Assembly: GCF_004331345.1 (NCBI RefSeq)
Contig: NZ_SJJZ01000002.1
Span: forward strand, 1,550,001 to 1,614,000
From: Kribbella soli
GTDB lineage: Bacteria; Actinomycetota; Actinomycetes; Propionibacteriales; Kribbellaceae
Length of the DNA: 64,000 nucleotides
Direction: 5' to 3'
How positions within the stretch are numbered: position 1 is the stretch's first letter; each line of letters starts with the position of its first letter. Shown here one piece after another: positions 25,719-33,360 of this stretch. The notes beneath the pieces are model-generated. The model made no database searches. It saw only the letters and a list, made by a program, of their open reading frames with translations, and had not been told where the DNA came from. The translations under genes were made by a program, and so were the position numbers.

Positions 25719-26959
25719 GGTCGGACCTCCTCGTCCGGTCGGTGTTTGCCGCTCATGGACATCCGGCTCGGTATAGGCAACCAGCGGCCCTTGACCAGCA
25801 GATTCCAGTAGATCCACCGGAAGGCGAGCTTTCCCCAGTGATTCGCCTTCGTCTCATGGAGCAGGGACAGCGGACCGAGACGTCCGAACGGGAAGCGTCC
25901 GGGAAGTGGTTCGGTGTCGTAGTTGAAGTCGATCAGCAGGCCCTTGCCGTCGCCGGTCTCGACGAAGCAGTTGGCGTGCCCGTCGAAGCGGTGCGTCATC
26001 GCCAGGCCTTCGACGTACTGGAAGAAGTTCTCGACGAAGATCTCGCTCGAGAAGTGGGCCACGGATCCGGCCTTCGAGGTCGGTAGGTCGTTGGCGTCGC
26101 CAATGGCGAAGATGTCAGGGTGTGCGCGGGACTGCAGGGTGTGTTTGTCCACCGGCACGTAGTTCAGCTCGTCGCCCAGCCCGGACGCGCCGATGAAGTC
26201 GGCGCCCATGTTGAGCGGCACGGTGACCAGCAGGTCGTAGCCGATCTCGCGCTCGTCGTAGCTCACCAAGGTCTTGCGGTCGGCATCGACCCGTTCGACC
26301 AGGAAGTCGGTCTCGACGGTGATCTTCCGCTCGTCGAGCAGCCGGCCGAGGTACCGCGACGCGATCGGCTTGGTGAACGCGCCGTCCAGCGGCGTCACGT
26401 ACACGATCTCGACCTGATCCCGCATCTCACGCCAACGGAAGAAGGCCTCCGCGAGGAACGTGAACTCCAACGGCGCGACCGGGCACTTGATGGGTTGTTC
26501 GACCACGTGTACGACAAGCCGCCCGCCGGTGAACCCCTGCAACGCGTCGCGTAGTGCGAACGCACCGTCGTACGTGTAGAAGTCGTGGATGCTGTGACGC
26601 CACTCCGCGCCAAGCATGCCGGGTGTCTGGTCCGGCCGCGAACTGGTGCCGGTGGCGATGACAAGGTAGTCGTAGCAGACCACGTCACCGTCGAGGAGCT
26701 TGACCGACTTCCGTTCCGGGTCGACAGCCGCGACCTCACCGATCAGCAACTCGATCCCGGCACGCAACAGTCTGCGACGGGGCTTCAGCAGATCTTCCCG
26801 GCCACCGAAGGGGACGAACAGCAGCCCCGGCTGGTACAGGTGGTCCGGGACCCGGTCGATCACCGTGATCCGCCAGTCCTCGAGCACCAGCCGGCGCCGC
26901 AGCTTGTTGGCCACCACCGTGCCGGCGGTGCCACCGCCCAGGATCACCAACCGCTTCAT
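25715..26959 (-). CDS. Sulfide:quinone oxidoreductase-like flavoprotein
   Basis: 414 residues from ATG 26959. FAD site KRLVILGGGTAGTVVANKL, a YDYLVIATGTSSRPD block, one redox-type Cys in VVEQPIKCPVAPLEF (equivalent to the conserved mid-protein Cys of SQR), HPDIFAIGDANDLPTSKAGS for the second FAD contact and an aromatic, amphipathic carboxy end that could lie on the membrane. The other two SQR cysteines are not obvious, so it could be a related quinone reductase. Neighbouring TusE and DsrE support a sulfide or polysulfide substrate. It follows hsp20 by 56 bp. Confidence 0.78.
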   Translation of the reverse strand: MKRLVILGGGTAGTVVANKLRRRLVLEDWRITVIDRVPDHLYQPGLLFVPFGGREDLLKPRRRLLRAGIELLIGEVAAVDPERKSVKLLDGDVVCYDYLVIATGTSSRPDQTPGMLGAEWRHSIHDFYTYDGAFALRDALQGFTGGRLVVHVVEQPIKCPVAPLEFTFLAEAFFRWREMRDQVEIVYVTPLDGAFTKPIASRYLGRLLDERKITVETDFLVERVDADRKTLVSYDEREIGYDLLVTVPLNMGADFIGASGLGDELNYVPVDKHTLQSRAHPDIFAIGDANDLPTSKAGSVAHFSSEIFVENFFQYVEGLAMTHRFDGHANCFVETGDGKGLLIDFNYDTEPLPGRFPFGRLGPLSLLHETKANHWGKLAFRWIYWNLLVKGRWLPIPSRMSMSGKHRPDEEVRP

Positions 26960-27015
26960 TACGCGTCCTTTCACGACGGGGCCCGGCCGGAGGCGGCCGG
27001 CCGGGCCAGGGTGTG

Positions 27016-27441
27016 TCAGTCGGTGTGCTCGATCGTGATCGCGCGCGCCTCAGCAGGTTTCGCCGAGATCGGCACGGTCACCTCGAGGATCCCGGCCGTG
27101 TACTTCGCGACGACCGCCTGCTCGTCGGCTCCGTCCGGCAGCAGCACCCGGCGGGTGAGCGTGCCGTAGTGGAACTCGGAGCGGGCTGCGTCGTGCTCCT
27201 CCTGCAGACGAGTCGCGGAGATGGTCAGCATCCCGTTCGCGACCTCGACCTTGATGTCCTTCTCCGGATCCAGACCGGGCAGCTCCGCGCGTACGACGTA
27301 CTTGTCGTCGTCGGTGAACTCCTCGATCCGGACGCCGCGCATCGTGGCCGGCAACGTGAACAGATTCGGCAGGCCCTCGGCCCAGTCGAACAGATCCGCG
27401 AACTGCCGCCGAGTGTCCCGGTGCTGAATCGTCGTCACCAT
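27016..27441 (-). CDS. Small heat-shock protein (Hsp20/alpha-crystallin, HspX-like)
   Basis: 141 residues from ATG 27441 after AAGGAGACACG. Alpha-crystallin domain with VRIEEFTDDDKYVVRAELPG, NGMLTISATRLQEEH, SEFHYGTLTRRVLLPDG and the closing GILEVTVPI that contains the I-x-V motif. Length and order match mycobacterial HspX/Acr (Rv2031c), the archetypal DosR target. ATP-independent holdase. Starts a probable operon with SQR, TusE and DsrE. The operator pair upstream is shared with a divergent membrane gene. Confidence 0.92.
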   Translation of the reverse strand: MVTTIQHRDTRRQFADLFDWAEGLPNLFTLPATMRGVRIEEFTDDDKYVVRAELPGLDPEKDIKVEVANGMLTISATRLQEEHDAARSEFHYGTLTRRVLLPDGADEQAVVAKYTAGILEVTVPISAKPAEARAITIEHTD

Positions 27442-27504
27442 CGTGTCTCCTTCCGGTTGCCCGTCCTTACACCTCCACCCCACCTCGCGCAGGGTCACAG
27501 CAGC

Positions 27505-27543
27505 AGGGCCTTCCGCACCGGATCACCCCGGACCTTCGGCCCT
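27505..27543. promoter_or_regulatory. Operator pair between hsp20 and a divergent gene
   Basis: CGGACCTTCGGCCCT (27529-27543, 14/15) with a weaker AGGGCCTTCCGCACC (27505-27519, 9/15), centres 24 bp apart. Distances: 95 bp to hsp20 and 58 bp to the ATG at 27594. Confidence 0.65.
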
Positions 27544-27593
27544 CCCACACCGCCGTTCGGCCAGGCAAGCTGCATCGTGGAAGGGAGCGACCC

Positions 27594-28610
27594 ATGGACG
27601 GTGCGACCGGGCCCAGGCCCGCCTGGCACCGGTGGGTCTGGTCCGCAACTTCGCTCGTGGTCGTGTTCGCCGTGGTCGAGTACGTCGTCCTCCCGAAACT
27701 CACCTTGGCCCGCGAATCCCTCGCCCGCGTCGCACATCTCAACCCGGCCTGGGTCATCGCCGGGATCGTGCTCGAGGCCTGCTGCTTGGTCAGCTACTCG
27801 CTTTTCACTCGTGCTCTGCTGGGCAGCGGGCAGGTGCGGTTCTCCTGGATCCTGCGCACCGACGTCACGGGGTACGGCGTGAGCCACGTGATACCGGGAG
27901 GCGCGGCAACAGCGACCGCCATTCGCTTCCGGCTGCTGCAGGCCGGTGGCGCGCGACCGTCCAACATCACGGCAACCATCACGGCGGAAGCCATCGGCTC
28001 GTACGCCGCGCTGCTTCTGATCGCCTGGCTGACCTCGATCCCCGCCCTGTTCCTGCGGGACGCGACCTCGGCGTACCTGATCATGTTCCTGATCGGCCTG
28101 GCCGCCATGGCCAGTTGCGTACTCGCCGTCCGCGAACGATCCGCGCTCGAGCGACTCGCCGCACGCCTGCTGCGTGCCTCGCTCCATCGGCTTCCCCGCC
28201 GGACGCGACCCTGGATCGCCTCGGTCGCGCTCCGGCTCCGCGACCTCCTGGCCGATCACGAGGTGCGCAGGGCGTTCCTGATCTGGGCGACCTTGAACTG
28301 GCTGCTCGACGCCGCCGTCCTCTGGACGTTCCTCGCCGCCTACGGCGAGCCGCTCAACCCGATCCCGTTGCTCCTCGCGTACTGCGCCGCCAACCTGGCG
28401 GCCGCCGTACCGCTGACGCCCGGTGGCATCGCCGTGGTAGAGGGCATCGCGATCTCGACCCTCCTCGGCTTCGGCGTCGACGGCCAGGCCGCCGTACTCG
28501 CGGTTCTGTCCTGGCGTCTCGTGCAGTTCTGGGGACCAGTTCCGGTGGCCGGCCTGTGCTACCTGAGCCTGCAGGCGCAGAGCGCAACGGCCCGTGCGAA
28601 GCAGGACTAA
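27594..28610 (+). CDS. Lysylphosphatidylglycerol synthase-type flippase-like membrane protein (UPF0104)
   Basis: 338 residues with about eight predicted helices. Family markers are the RTDVTGYGVSHVIPGGAATA loop and the late AVPLTPGGIAVVEGIAIS motif. These are the paired PGG/G elements of the membrane part of MprF, without the catalytic transferase domain. Members move or regulate lipids in the membrane. A paralogue is encoded at 50.2-51.0 kb. ATG follows GAAGGGAGCGACCC. Shares the operators with hsp20. Confidence 0.85.
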   Translation: MDGATGPRPAWHRWVWSATSLVVVFAVVEYVVLPKLTLARESLARVAHLNPAWVIAGIVLEACCLVSYSLFTRALLGSGQVRFSWILRTDVTGYGVSHVIPGGAATATAIRFRLLQAGGARPSNITATITAEAIGSYAALLLIAWLTSIPALFLRDATSAYLIMFLIGLAAMASCVLAVRERSALERLAARLLRASLHRLPRRTRPWIASVALRLRDLLADHEVRRAFLIWATLNWLLDAAVLWTFLAAYGEPLNPIPLLLAYCAANLAAAVPLTPGGIAVVEGIAISTLLGFGVDGQAAVLAVLSWRLVQFWGPVPVAGLCYLSLQAQSATARAKQD

Positions 28611-28687
28611 CGCCCCGTGCGCCGAGTCCCGGCACGACAGATGCTCGAAGCGCGGAGTCTCCTCCGTACGCCGAGGAAGGAGCCATC

Positions 28688-29005
28688 ATGTCCAAGTCGT
28701 CGACCACCGAGGTCCGTCGGGCTCCGGCTTCCTCCAGCAGCTGGTTCGTCTGGATGACCGGACTGTGGATCGTCTTCTTCGTCCTGATGCAGAAGAGCCA
28801 GCTCGACGATCTCGCCACCTGGATTCGCGACCTGCCGATCGTGGTCGAGATCCTCACCTGGATCGTGTTCTTCCCCCAGGTCCTGGCCACGGCCGTCTGG
28901 ACGAGCGACTGGTCCGAGGGGCTGCGGGTCACACTGGTGGTCCTGTTCGTCTTCGTCTGGACCCTGCTGTCGCTGCCGCGACCCAAGCCATACGGCCGGC
29001 GGTAA
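28688..29005 (+). CDS. Two-helix membrane protein of unknown function
   Basis: 105 residues from ATG 28688 after GAGGAAGGAGCC. A Ser-rich start leads to a helix at about residues 20-37 (WFVWMTGLWIVFFVLM), an amphipathic middle (LDDLATWIRDLPIVVEILTW), and a helix near the end (VTLVVLFVFVWTLLSLP). No family recognised. It sits 77 bp after the flippase-like gene and 85 bp before the P-type ATPase gene, possibly in one transcript with either. Confidence 0.65.
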   Translation: MSKSSTTEVRRAPASSSSWFVWMTGLWIVFFVLMQKSQLDDLATWIRDLPIVVEILTWIVFFPQVLATAVWTSDWSEGLRVTLVVLFVFVWTLLSLPRPKPYGRR

Positions 29006-29090
29006 GTTCGGTGAGACTACGGGTTCGCGATGCCGTTGCGGTCCTTCTGCTCGACCGCGCCGGGTCGCGGCGCGACGTCGAACCTGACCG

Positions 29091-31658
29091 ATGACCGTTC
29101 GGCAGGCGCCTCCGCGCGGCCTCTCCTCGGACCAGGCCGCGCTCGCGCTGATCGAGCACGGGCCGAACACGATTCCGGCTCCCCGCCCACCGTCGACCTG
29201 GCGGCGAGTGCTGATGCAACTGCGGGACCCGATGATCCTGCTCCTCCTCGCCGCCGCGGTCCTTACCGCAAGCCTCCGTGACCTCACCGACCTGGCCGTG
29301 ATCCTGGTCGTGGTCGTGCTCAACACCACCGTCGGCGTCATCCAAGAAGTACGTGCCGAGCACGCACTCGCCGCTCTCAACCGGCTGGCCGCCCCGCAGG
29401 CGACCGTACGGCGCAACGACCGCACCGCCGTCATCCCGTCGGCCGACGTCGTACCGGAGGACGTGATCCTGCTCCAGGCCGGCGACGTCGTACCCGCCGA
29501 CCTCGAACTCTTCGACGCGATCCAGCTCCAGGCCGACGAATCCACCCTCACCGGCGAATCGGTCCCGGTCGAGAAGGACGCGACGGACGAGTTGTACGCC
29601 GGAACCGTCGTGACCCGCGGTCGCGGCGCCGGCACCGTTACCCGGACCGGATCGGGCAGCGCACTCGGGCGAATCGCCGCGCTGCTGTCGAACCAGCGGC
29701 CGCGGGCGACTCCGCTGCAACGCAGGCTGGCCGCGCTCAGCCGCATGCTGAGCATCGTGGCCGTCGCACTGTCCGCGATCGTCGCCGTCGCCGGTCTCGT
29801 CCGCGGACTCCCGTTGCCGAGCATGGTCGTGACCGCGGTCAGCCTCACGGTGGCCGCCGTACCCGAGTCGCTGCCCGCGGTCGTCACGTTGGCCCTCGCC
29901 ATTGGCGCCCACCGGATGGCGCAGCGAGCCGCGGTCGTCCGCAAGCTGCCCGCGGTCGAGACGCTCGGCGCGGTCACCATGGTCGCCACCGACAAGACCG
30001 GCACCATCACCGAAGGCCTCATGCAGGCCGAACGCCTGTGGACCGAATCCGGCACGGCAGTCGCCACCGGCACCGGCTACGACCCCGCCGGTGACCTCGT
30101 ACCACCCGGCGTCTCCCCCGACGTTCAGCATCTGCTGCGCGACGTTGCCCTGTGCAACGATGCTGCGCTGCGAGCGCCGACGGACGACGACCCGGCCTGG
30201 CGACCGATCGGTGATCCCACCGAGGCCGCGCTCCTCACGCTCGCCCACCGCGGAGCCGTCGACCCCGACGACCTCCGCGCTGCGTACCCGCGAACGCACG
30301 AGTTGCCCTTCGACAGTGCGCGCAAACGGATGACCACCTTCCACCTGTCGCCCGGATCCGACGACGTCCTCGTGATCGGCAAGGGCGCCCCGGAGGTGAT
30401 GCTCACCCCCGACGTCACGCCGTACGGCGACCTCGATCACGCCAAGGCAGTCGCGGCCGAGCTATCGGAAGCCGGCTACCGCGTACTCGCCGTCGCGGAC
30501 AAACTCGTGCCGCCGAGCGCTCCCCGTACCGAGAACGGACTGCGGCTCGTCGGCCTGATCGCGATCACAGATCCGGTACGGCGCAACGCCGCAGACGTCG
30601 TCGCCACCTTCGGCGAGGCCGGGATCGGCCTCCTGCTCATCACCGGCGACGCACCCGGCACCGCGCTCGCGGTCGCGAACCGCATCGGTGTTCACAACGG
30701 CGATGTCGTCACCGGCTCGGACATCGACAACGGGAAGGACCCGACCAGCGGGCACGTCTTCGCCCGCATCCGTCCGGAGCAGAAGCTCGACATCGTGCGC
30801 GCCTGGCAGGACCACGGTCACGTCGTCGCGATGACCGGCGACGGCGTCAACGACGCCCCAGCCCTCCGCCGCGCCGACATCGGCGTCGCGATGGGCGAAG
30901 GCGGTACCGAAGTCGCGCGGCAAGCCGCTGACCTGGTCCTCACCAACGACGACCTCGGCACCATCGAGGCCGCGATCGAGGAAGGCCGGCGGATCTACAC
31001 GAACATCCGCACGTTCCTCCGTTATGCGTTGAGCGGCGGTCTCGCCGAGGTCCTGGTGATGTTGATCGGTCCGCTGCTCGGCTTCGCCGTACCGCTGCTG
31101 CCCGGCCAGATCCTGTGGATCAACATGCTCACTCACGGTCTCCCCGGCGTCGCCATCGGCGCGGAGCCCGCCGACCCCGAGACGATGCAGCAACCACCGC
31201 GCTCACCCCAGGAACAGATCCTCGGTGCGGGCCTGTGGAAGCGAATCGCCTTGACCGGCGCACTCATTGCCACCGTCACCATGACAGCGGCCATCTGGGC
31301 CCGAAGCGTGGGAGCACCGTGGCAGACCATGAGCTACCTCGTACTCGGTCTCGCCCAGCTGGGTGTCGCCATCGCACTCCGCCGGCCGAGTCCGCCCGAC
31401 GGCAGGCGGCTGCGCTTCCTCGACCTCGCGGTGGCCGGCGCGTTGGCTGCTCAGGTGCTTCCGCTGGCGCTCGCACCACTGCGAGACCTGCTCGGCCTGC
31501 AGGTCTTGAACGTCACCGAGATCCTGTGCGCGCTTGCACTGGCCTCGGTACCAGGCCTCGCCACCGCGATCGGCTGGCACATGCGCCCCGCCCGAACCAG
31601 CCTCCACCGCACCTGGACCTGGTGGCGTGCCGGCCGCAAACGCCTCACGAAACACTGA
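29091..31658 (+). CDS. P2-type cation-transporting ATPase (CtpF-like)
   Basis: 855 residues with the complete P-type set: actuator LQADESTLTGESVPVEKD, phosphorylation site VATDKTGTITEG, hinge MTGDGVNDAPALR and transmembrane element AAVPESLPAVVTLALAIGA. Ten helices are predicted. The membrane motifs and order resemble mycobacterial CtpF (Rv1997), a DosR target that exports Ca2+, but ion specificity cannot be read with confidence. A possible weak operator, CGGTCCTTCTGCTCG (29039-29053, 10/15), lies 45 bp before the ATG. The long hairpin after the stop codon ends the transcript. Confidence 0.9.
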   Translation: MTVRQAPPRGLSSDQAALALIEHGPNTIPAPRPPSTWRRVLMQLRDPMILLLLAAAVLTASLRDLTDLAVILVVVVLNTTVGVIQEVRAEHALAALNRLAAPQATVRRNDRTAVIPSADVVPEDVILLQAGDVVPADLELFDAIQLQADESTLTGESVPVEKDATDELYAGTVVTRGRGAGTVTRTGSGSALGRIAALLSNQRPRATPLQRRLAALSRMLSIVAVALSAIVAVAGLVRGLPLPSMVVTAVSLTVAAVPESLPAVVTLALAIGAHRMAQRAAVVRKLPAVETLGAVTMVATDKTGTITEGLMQAERLWTESGTAVATGTGYDPAGDLVPPGVSPDVQHLLRDVALCNDAALRAPTDDDPAWRPIGDPTEAALLTLAHRGAVDPDDLRAAYPRTHELPFDSARKRMTTFHLSPGSDDVLVIGKGAPEVMLTPDVTPYGDLDHAKAVAAELSEAGYRVLAVADKLVPPSAPRTENGLRLVGLIAITDPVRRNAADVVATFGEAGIGLLLITGDAPGTALAVANRIGVHNGDVVTGSDIDNGKDPTSGHVFARIRPEQKLDIVRAWQDHGHVVAMTGDGVNDAPALRRADIGVAMGEGGTEVARQAADLVLTNDDLGTIEAAIEEGRRIYTNIRTFLRYALSGGLAEVLVMLIGPLLGFAVPLLPGQILWINMLTHGLPGVAIGAEPADPETMQQPPRSPQEQILGAGLWKRIALTGALIATVTMTAAIWARSVGAPWQTMSYLVLGLAQLGVAIALRRPSPPDGRRLRFLDLAVAGALAAQVLPLALAPLRDLLGLQVLNVTEILCALALASVPGLATAIGWHMRPARTSLHRTWTWWRAGRKRLTKH

Positions 31659-31674
31659 CCCCGCACCCACCCCA

Positions 31675-31741
31675 CCCGACTTTGAGAAGCCACCGACCAT
31701 TTCACTGGCGCCGAGATGGTTGGTGGCTTCTCAAAGTCGGG
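31675..31741. terminator. Long inverted repeat, probable terminator
   Basis: Two 26-base arms (31675-31700 and 31716-31741) pair with a single G-A mismatch that would be a G-U pair in one transcript, around a 15-base loop that itself contains GGCGCC. Arms begin CCCGACTTTGAGAAGCC. It starts 17 bp after the P-type ATPase stop codon. Much longer than needed for termination and without a T-run. Could also be a palindromic mobile repeat. Confidence 0.6.
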
Positions 31742-31758
31742 TCCGTCCAGCGCGGGGC

Positions 31759-31797
31759 AGGGCCGTCCGGTCCATTGGGGGCGGGAACTTCTGCTCT
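31759..31797. promoter_or_regulatory. Operator pair before two small genes
   Basis: AGGGCCGTCCGGTCC (31759-31773, 10/15) and GGGAACTTCTGCTCT (31783-31797, 12/15), centres 24 bp apart; the nearer lies 62 bp before the ATG at 31852. The first copy is identical to one before the DUF1876 gene at 32910. Confidence 0.55.
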
Positions 31798-31851
31798 GTT
31801 GGGTGAGCGCGTCGGGGTGTGTGCTGATGGTGTGAGAGGAAGGAGTCGGCC

Positions 31852-32073
31852 ATGAGCGACCTCGAGAACAGGCGCGCCCAGCGCGACGCGCAACGCTCCG
31901 CCGCAAGCCGCCGATCCAGCGGCCCGACCGCAGCCGAGAAGGCACTCATCCGCCACCTCGGCGTCGAGGCCTACAAGGAACGCCACCAAGCCGAGCCTGC
32001 GCCGGGAACGACCGGCGACGAGGCCGGCAAGTCCGAGTCCGAAAAGCCGGCGGGGCGATCGAGCGATCGGTGA
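31852..32073 (+). CDS. Small hydrophilic protein of unknown function
   Basis: 73 residues, highly charged and low in hydrophobics: SDLENRRAQRDAQRSAASRR at the start, one short helix (AAEKALIRHLGVEAYKERH), then an acidic Gly/Ser/Lys tail likely disordered. Ribosome site GAGGAAGGAG. No family recognised. Operator pair upstream, so a dormancy-induced small protein; perhaps nucleic-acid or ribosome binding by its charge, which is speculative. Confidence 0.6.
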   Translation: MSDLENRRAQRDAQRSAASRRSSGPTAAEKALIRHLGVEAYKERHQAEPAPGTTGDEAGKSESEKPAGRSSDR

Positions 32074-32129
32074 CCTTCGTCGTACAGCGGCGGGCGGGTG
32101 CCGCTCGCCGCCGATCGAAGGAGAAGCGG

Positions 32130-32270
32130 ATGAACAAGCACCGAACCGGCGCCGACACCGAGAAACTCCCCCGGTGGAGCCGACCCGTGCGGATCGGAAT
32201 CCGGCTGATCGCGATCGCCGTCATCGCGATCTTCGTCGCGCTGACCGTGGCACAGCTACTGGACTTCTGA
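32130..32270 (+). CDS. Single-helix small membrane protein
   Basis: 46 residues from ATG 32130 after CGAAGGAG. Hydrophilic 20-residue start, then one transmembrane helix (IGIRLIAIAVIAIFVALTVA) and a four-residue end. Too short for family assignment. Lies 56 bp after the small hydrophilic protein and probably shares its promoter. Confidence 0.55.
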   Translation: MNKHRTGADTEKLPRWSRPVRIGIRLIAIAVIAIFVALTVAQLLDF

Positions 32271-32571
32271 CGGGAGTCCAAGGACAGCGCGCGGCCCCGG
32301 AGGGCGTGCGGCACGACGTCATGGCGCCCGCGCGGACCCGGCCCGTGGCCGCGCTCGCGACACGTGCGACGGCTTCCAACTGTCCGGAGCCGCCAAGCGT
32401 GGAACCGTCCGGGTCCGGCGGCGTAGCCGACTCCGGTCGAACGCAGCCTGCCGCTCGGTGTCACGTGGATCGGCGCTGCGGACGACGACTGCTCGAGCTG
32501 CTTCCAGGTCTTCGTCCTCACCGCCGCCCGGTCGGGCCTGCAGGAGTCCAGCCGGCAGCGAGCATCGCGTG
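32271..32571. other. 301-bp stretch without a recognisable gene
   Basis: Both strands were read in all frames. The longest open stretches are Arg/Pro-rich and look like noncoding shadows. No operator, repeat or hairpin stands out. Confidence 0.45.
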
Positions 32572-32847
32572 TCAGCTCTTCAGGTGGACGTGCTTCTTGG
32601 TGATCTGCTCGATGTCGGACGCGGCGGCGTGGATCAGTTCGTGGGACAGATTCGACAAAGCTCGCGCGACCGCGAGCTCGTCGCCAATTTCGGCGACCTC
32701 GGCGTCCTCGGGATGGCGGTGCGCACTGCCGTGACCGACGAGATGAGTCTTGTCGTTCGTGTGCAGACGTGCCTCCGCGTTGGTGATCCGCTCGTCCTCG
32801 TGCTCGTCGATGAAGATGTCGACACTCCATCGTCTCGTCCCAGCCAT
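32572..32847 (-). CDS. DUF1876 protein (Rv1738/Rv2632c-like)
   Basis: 91 residues. Nearly collinear with mycobacterial Rv1738: SVDIFIDEHEDERITNAEAR at the start, HLVGHGSAHRHPEDAEVAEI, then GDELAVARALSNLSHELIHA and a DIEQIT element. Rv1738 is among the most strongly DosR-induced genes and has a fold like ribosome hibernation factors. A role in idling ribosomes is therefore plausible but unproven for this protein. ATG follows AAAGGGGACGGCG. Operator pair 70-93 bp upstream. Confidence 0.92.
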   Translation of the reverse strand: MAGTRRWSVDIFIDEHEDERITNAEARLHTNDKTHLVGHGSAHRHPEDAEVAEIGDELAVARALSNLSHELIHAAASDIEQITKKHVHLKS

Positions 32848-32909
32848 CGCCGTCCCCTTTCAGTCAACTCAACCTCTATCCACCCTCCGCTCCCGAGACC
32901 CTCACGACC

Positions 32910-32947
32910 AGGGCCGTCCGGTCCAGCACCACGGGCACTTCTACCCT
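32910..32947. promoter_or_regulatory. Operator pair before the DUF1876 gene
   Basis: AGGGCCGTCCGGTCC (32910-32924, 10/15) and GGGCACTTCTACCCT (32933-32947, 11/15), centres 23 bp apart. The arrangement repeats that at 31759-31797 almost base for base. Confidence 0.55.
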
Positions 32948-33171
32948 GCCGGTCCGGCTCGCTGACGACCGTCCGTGCCATTACCCGGGCAGACCCACGG
33001 TTGCCCCGTGCTCTGCCGCGCCAGCACATCCATGTGACCGTCACCGTTGTCGCCCGGCCCGGACACGGAGGTCATCGCGTTCCAGCCGCCACCGAAGCGC
33101 ATCCAGATCAGCCACCGTTGAAATCGTTGTTCTTGACGACCAGTGCGGCCGGTGCGGCCGTCCGGGCCCAT
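32941..33171 (-). pseudogene. FG-GAP/VCBS-repeat protein fragment
   Basis: The 513-bp gap between the DUF1876 and GH65 genes contains a reverse-strand remnant: GGGWNAMTSVSGPGDNGDGH, then MDVLARQSTGQPWVCPGNGT. GD-NGDGH-DVLAR-STGQ-W--PGNGT is the calcium-binding blade pattern of FG-GAP/VCBS propeller repeats common in secreted actinobacterial proteins. Only about one blade survives, with no signal peptide, and an adjoining NNDFNG element is in another frame. No function expected. The rest of the gap holds only the operators at its two ends. Confidence 0.6.
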
Positions 33172-33311
33172 CCGATTCGTTCGCAGCGGATGCCTTCGAC
33201 CCCCACCAAATCGGACTAGTGCGGAGTCGCTCTAGAGTCAAGGTCGCACAGTCCGTGACAGTGGTCCTACTCACCGCTCCGAGGCACGCCTGAGGCCCGC
33301 GAGGCCGGAAC

Positions 33312-33326
33312 AGGACCTTCGGCTCT
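33312..33326. promoter_or_regulatory. DosR-box-like operator before the GH65 gene
   Basis: AGGACCTTCGGCTCT, 13/15, centred 42 bp before the ATG at 33361, one of the closest placements in the window. Confidence 0.6.
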
Positions 33327-33360
33327 ACGCGGGTCCCGGAGGGCAGCGCACAGTCGAGGC

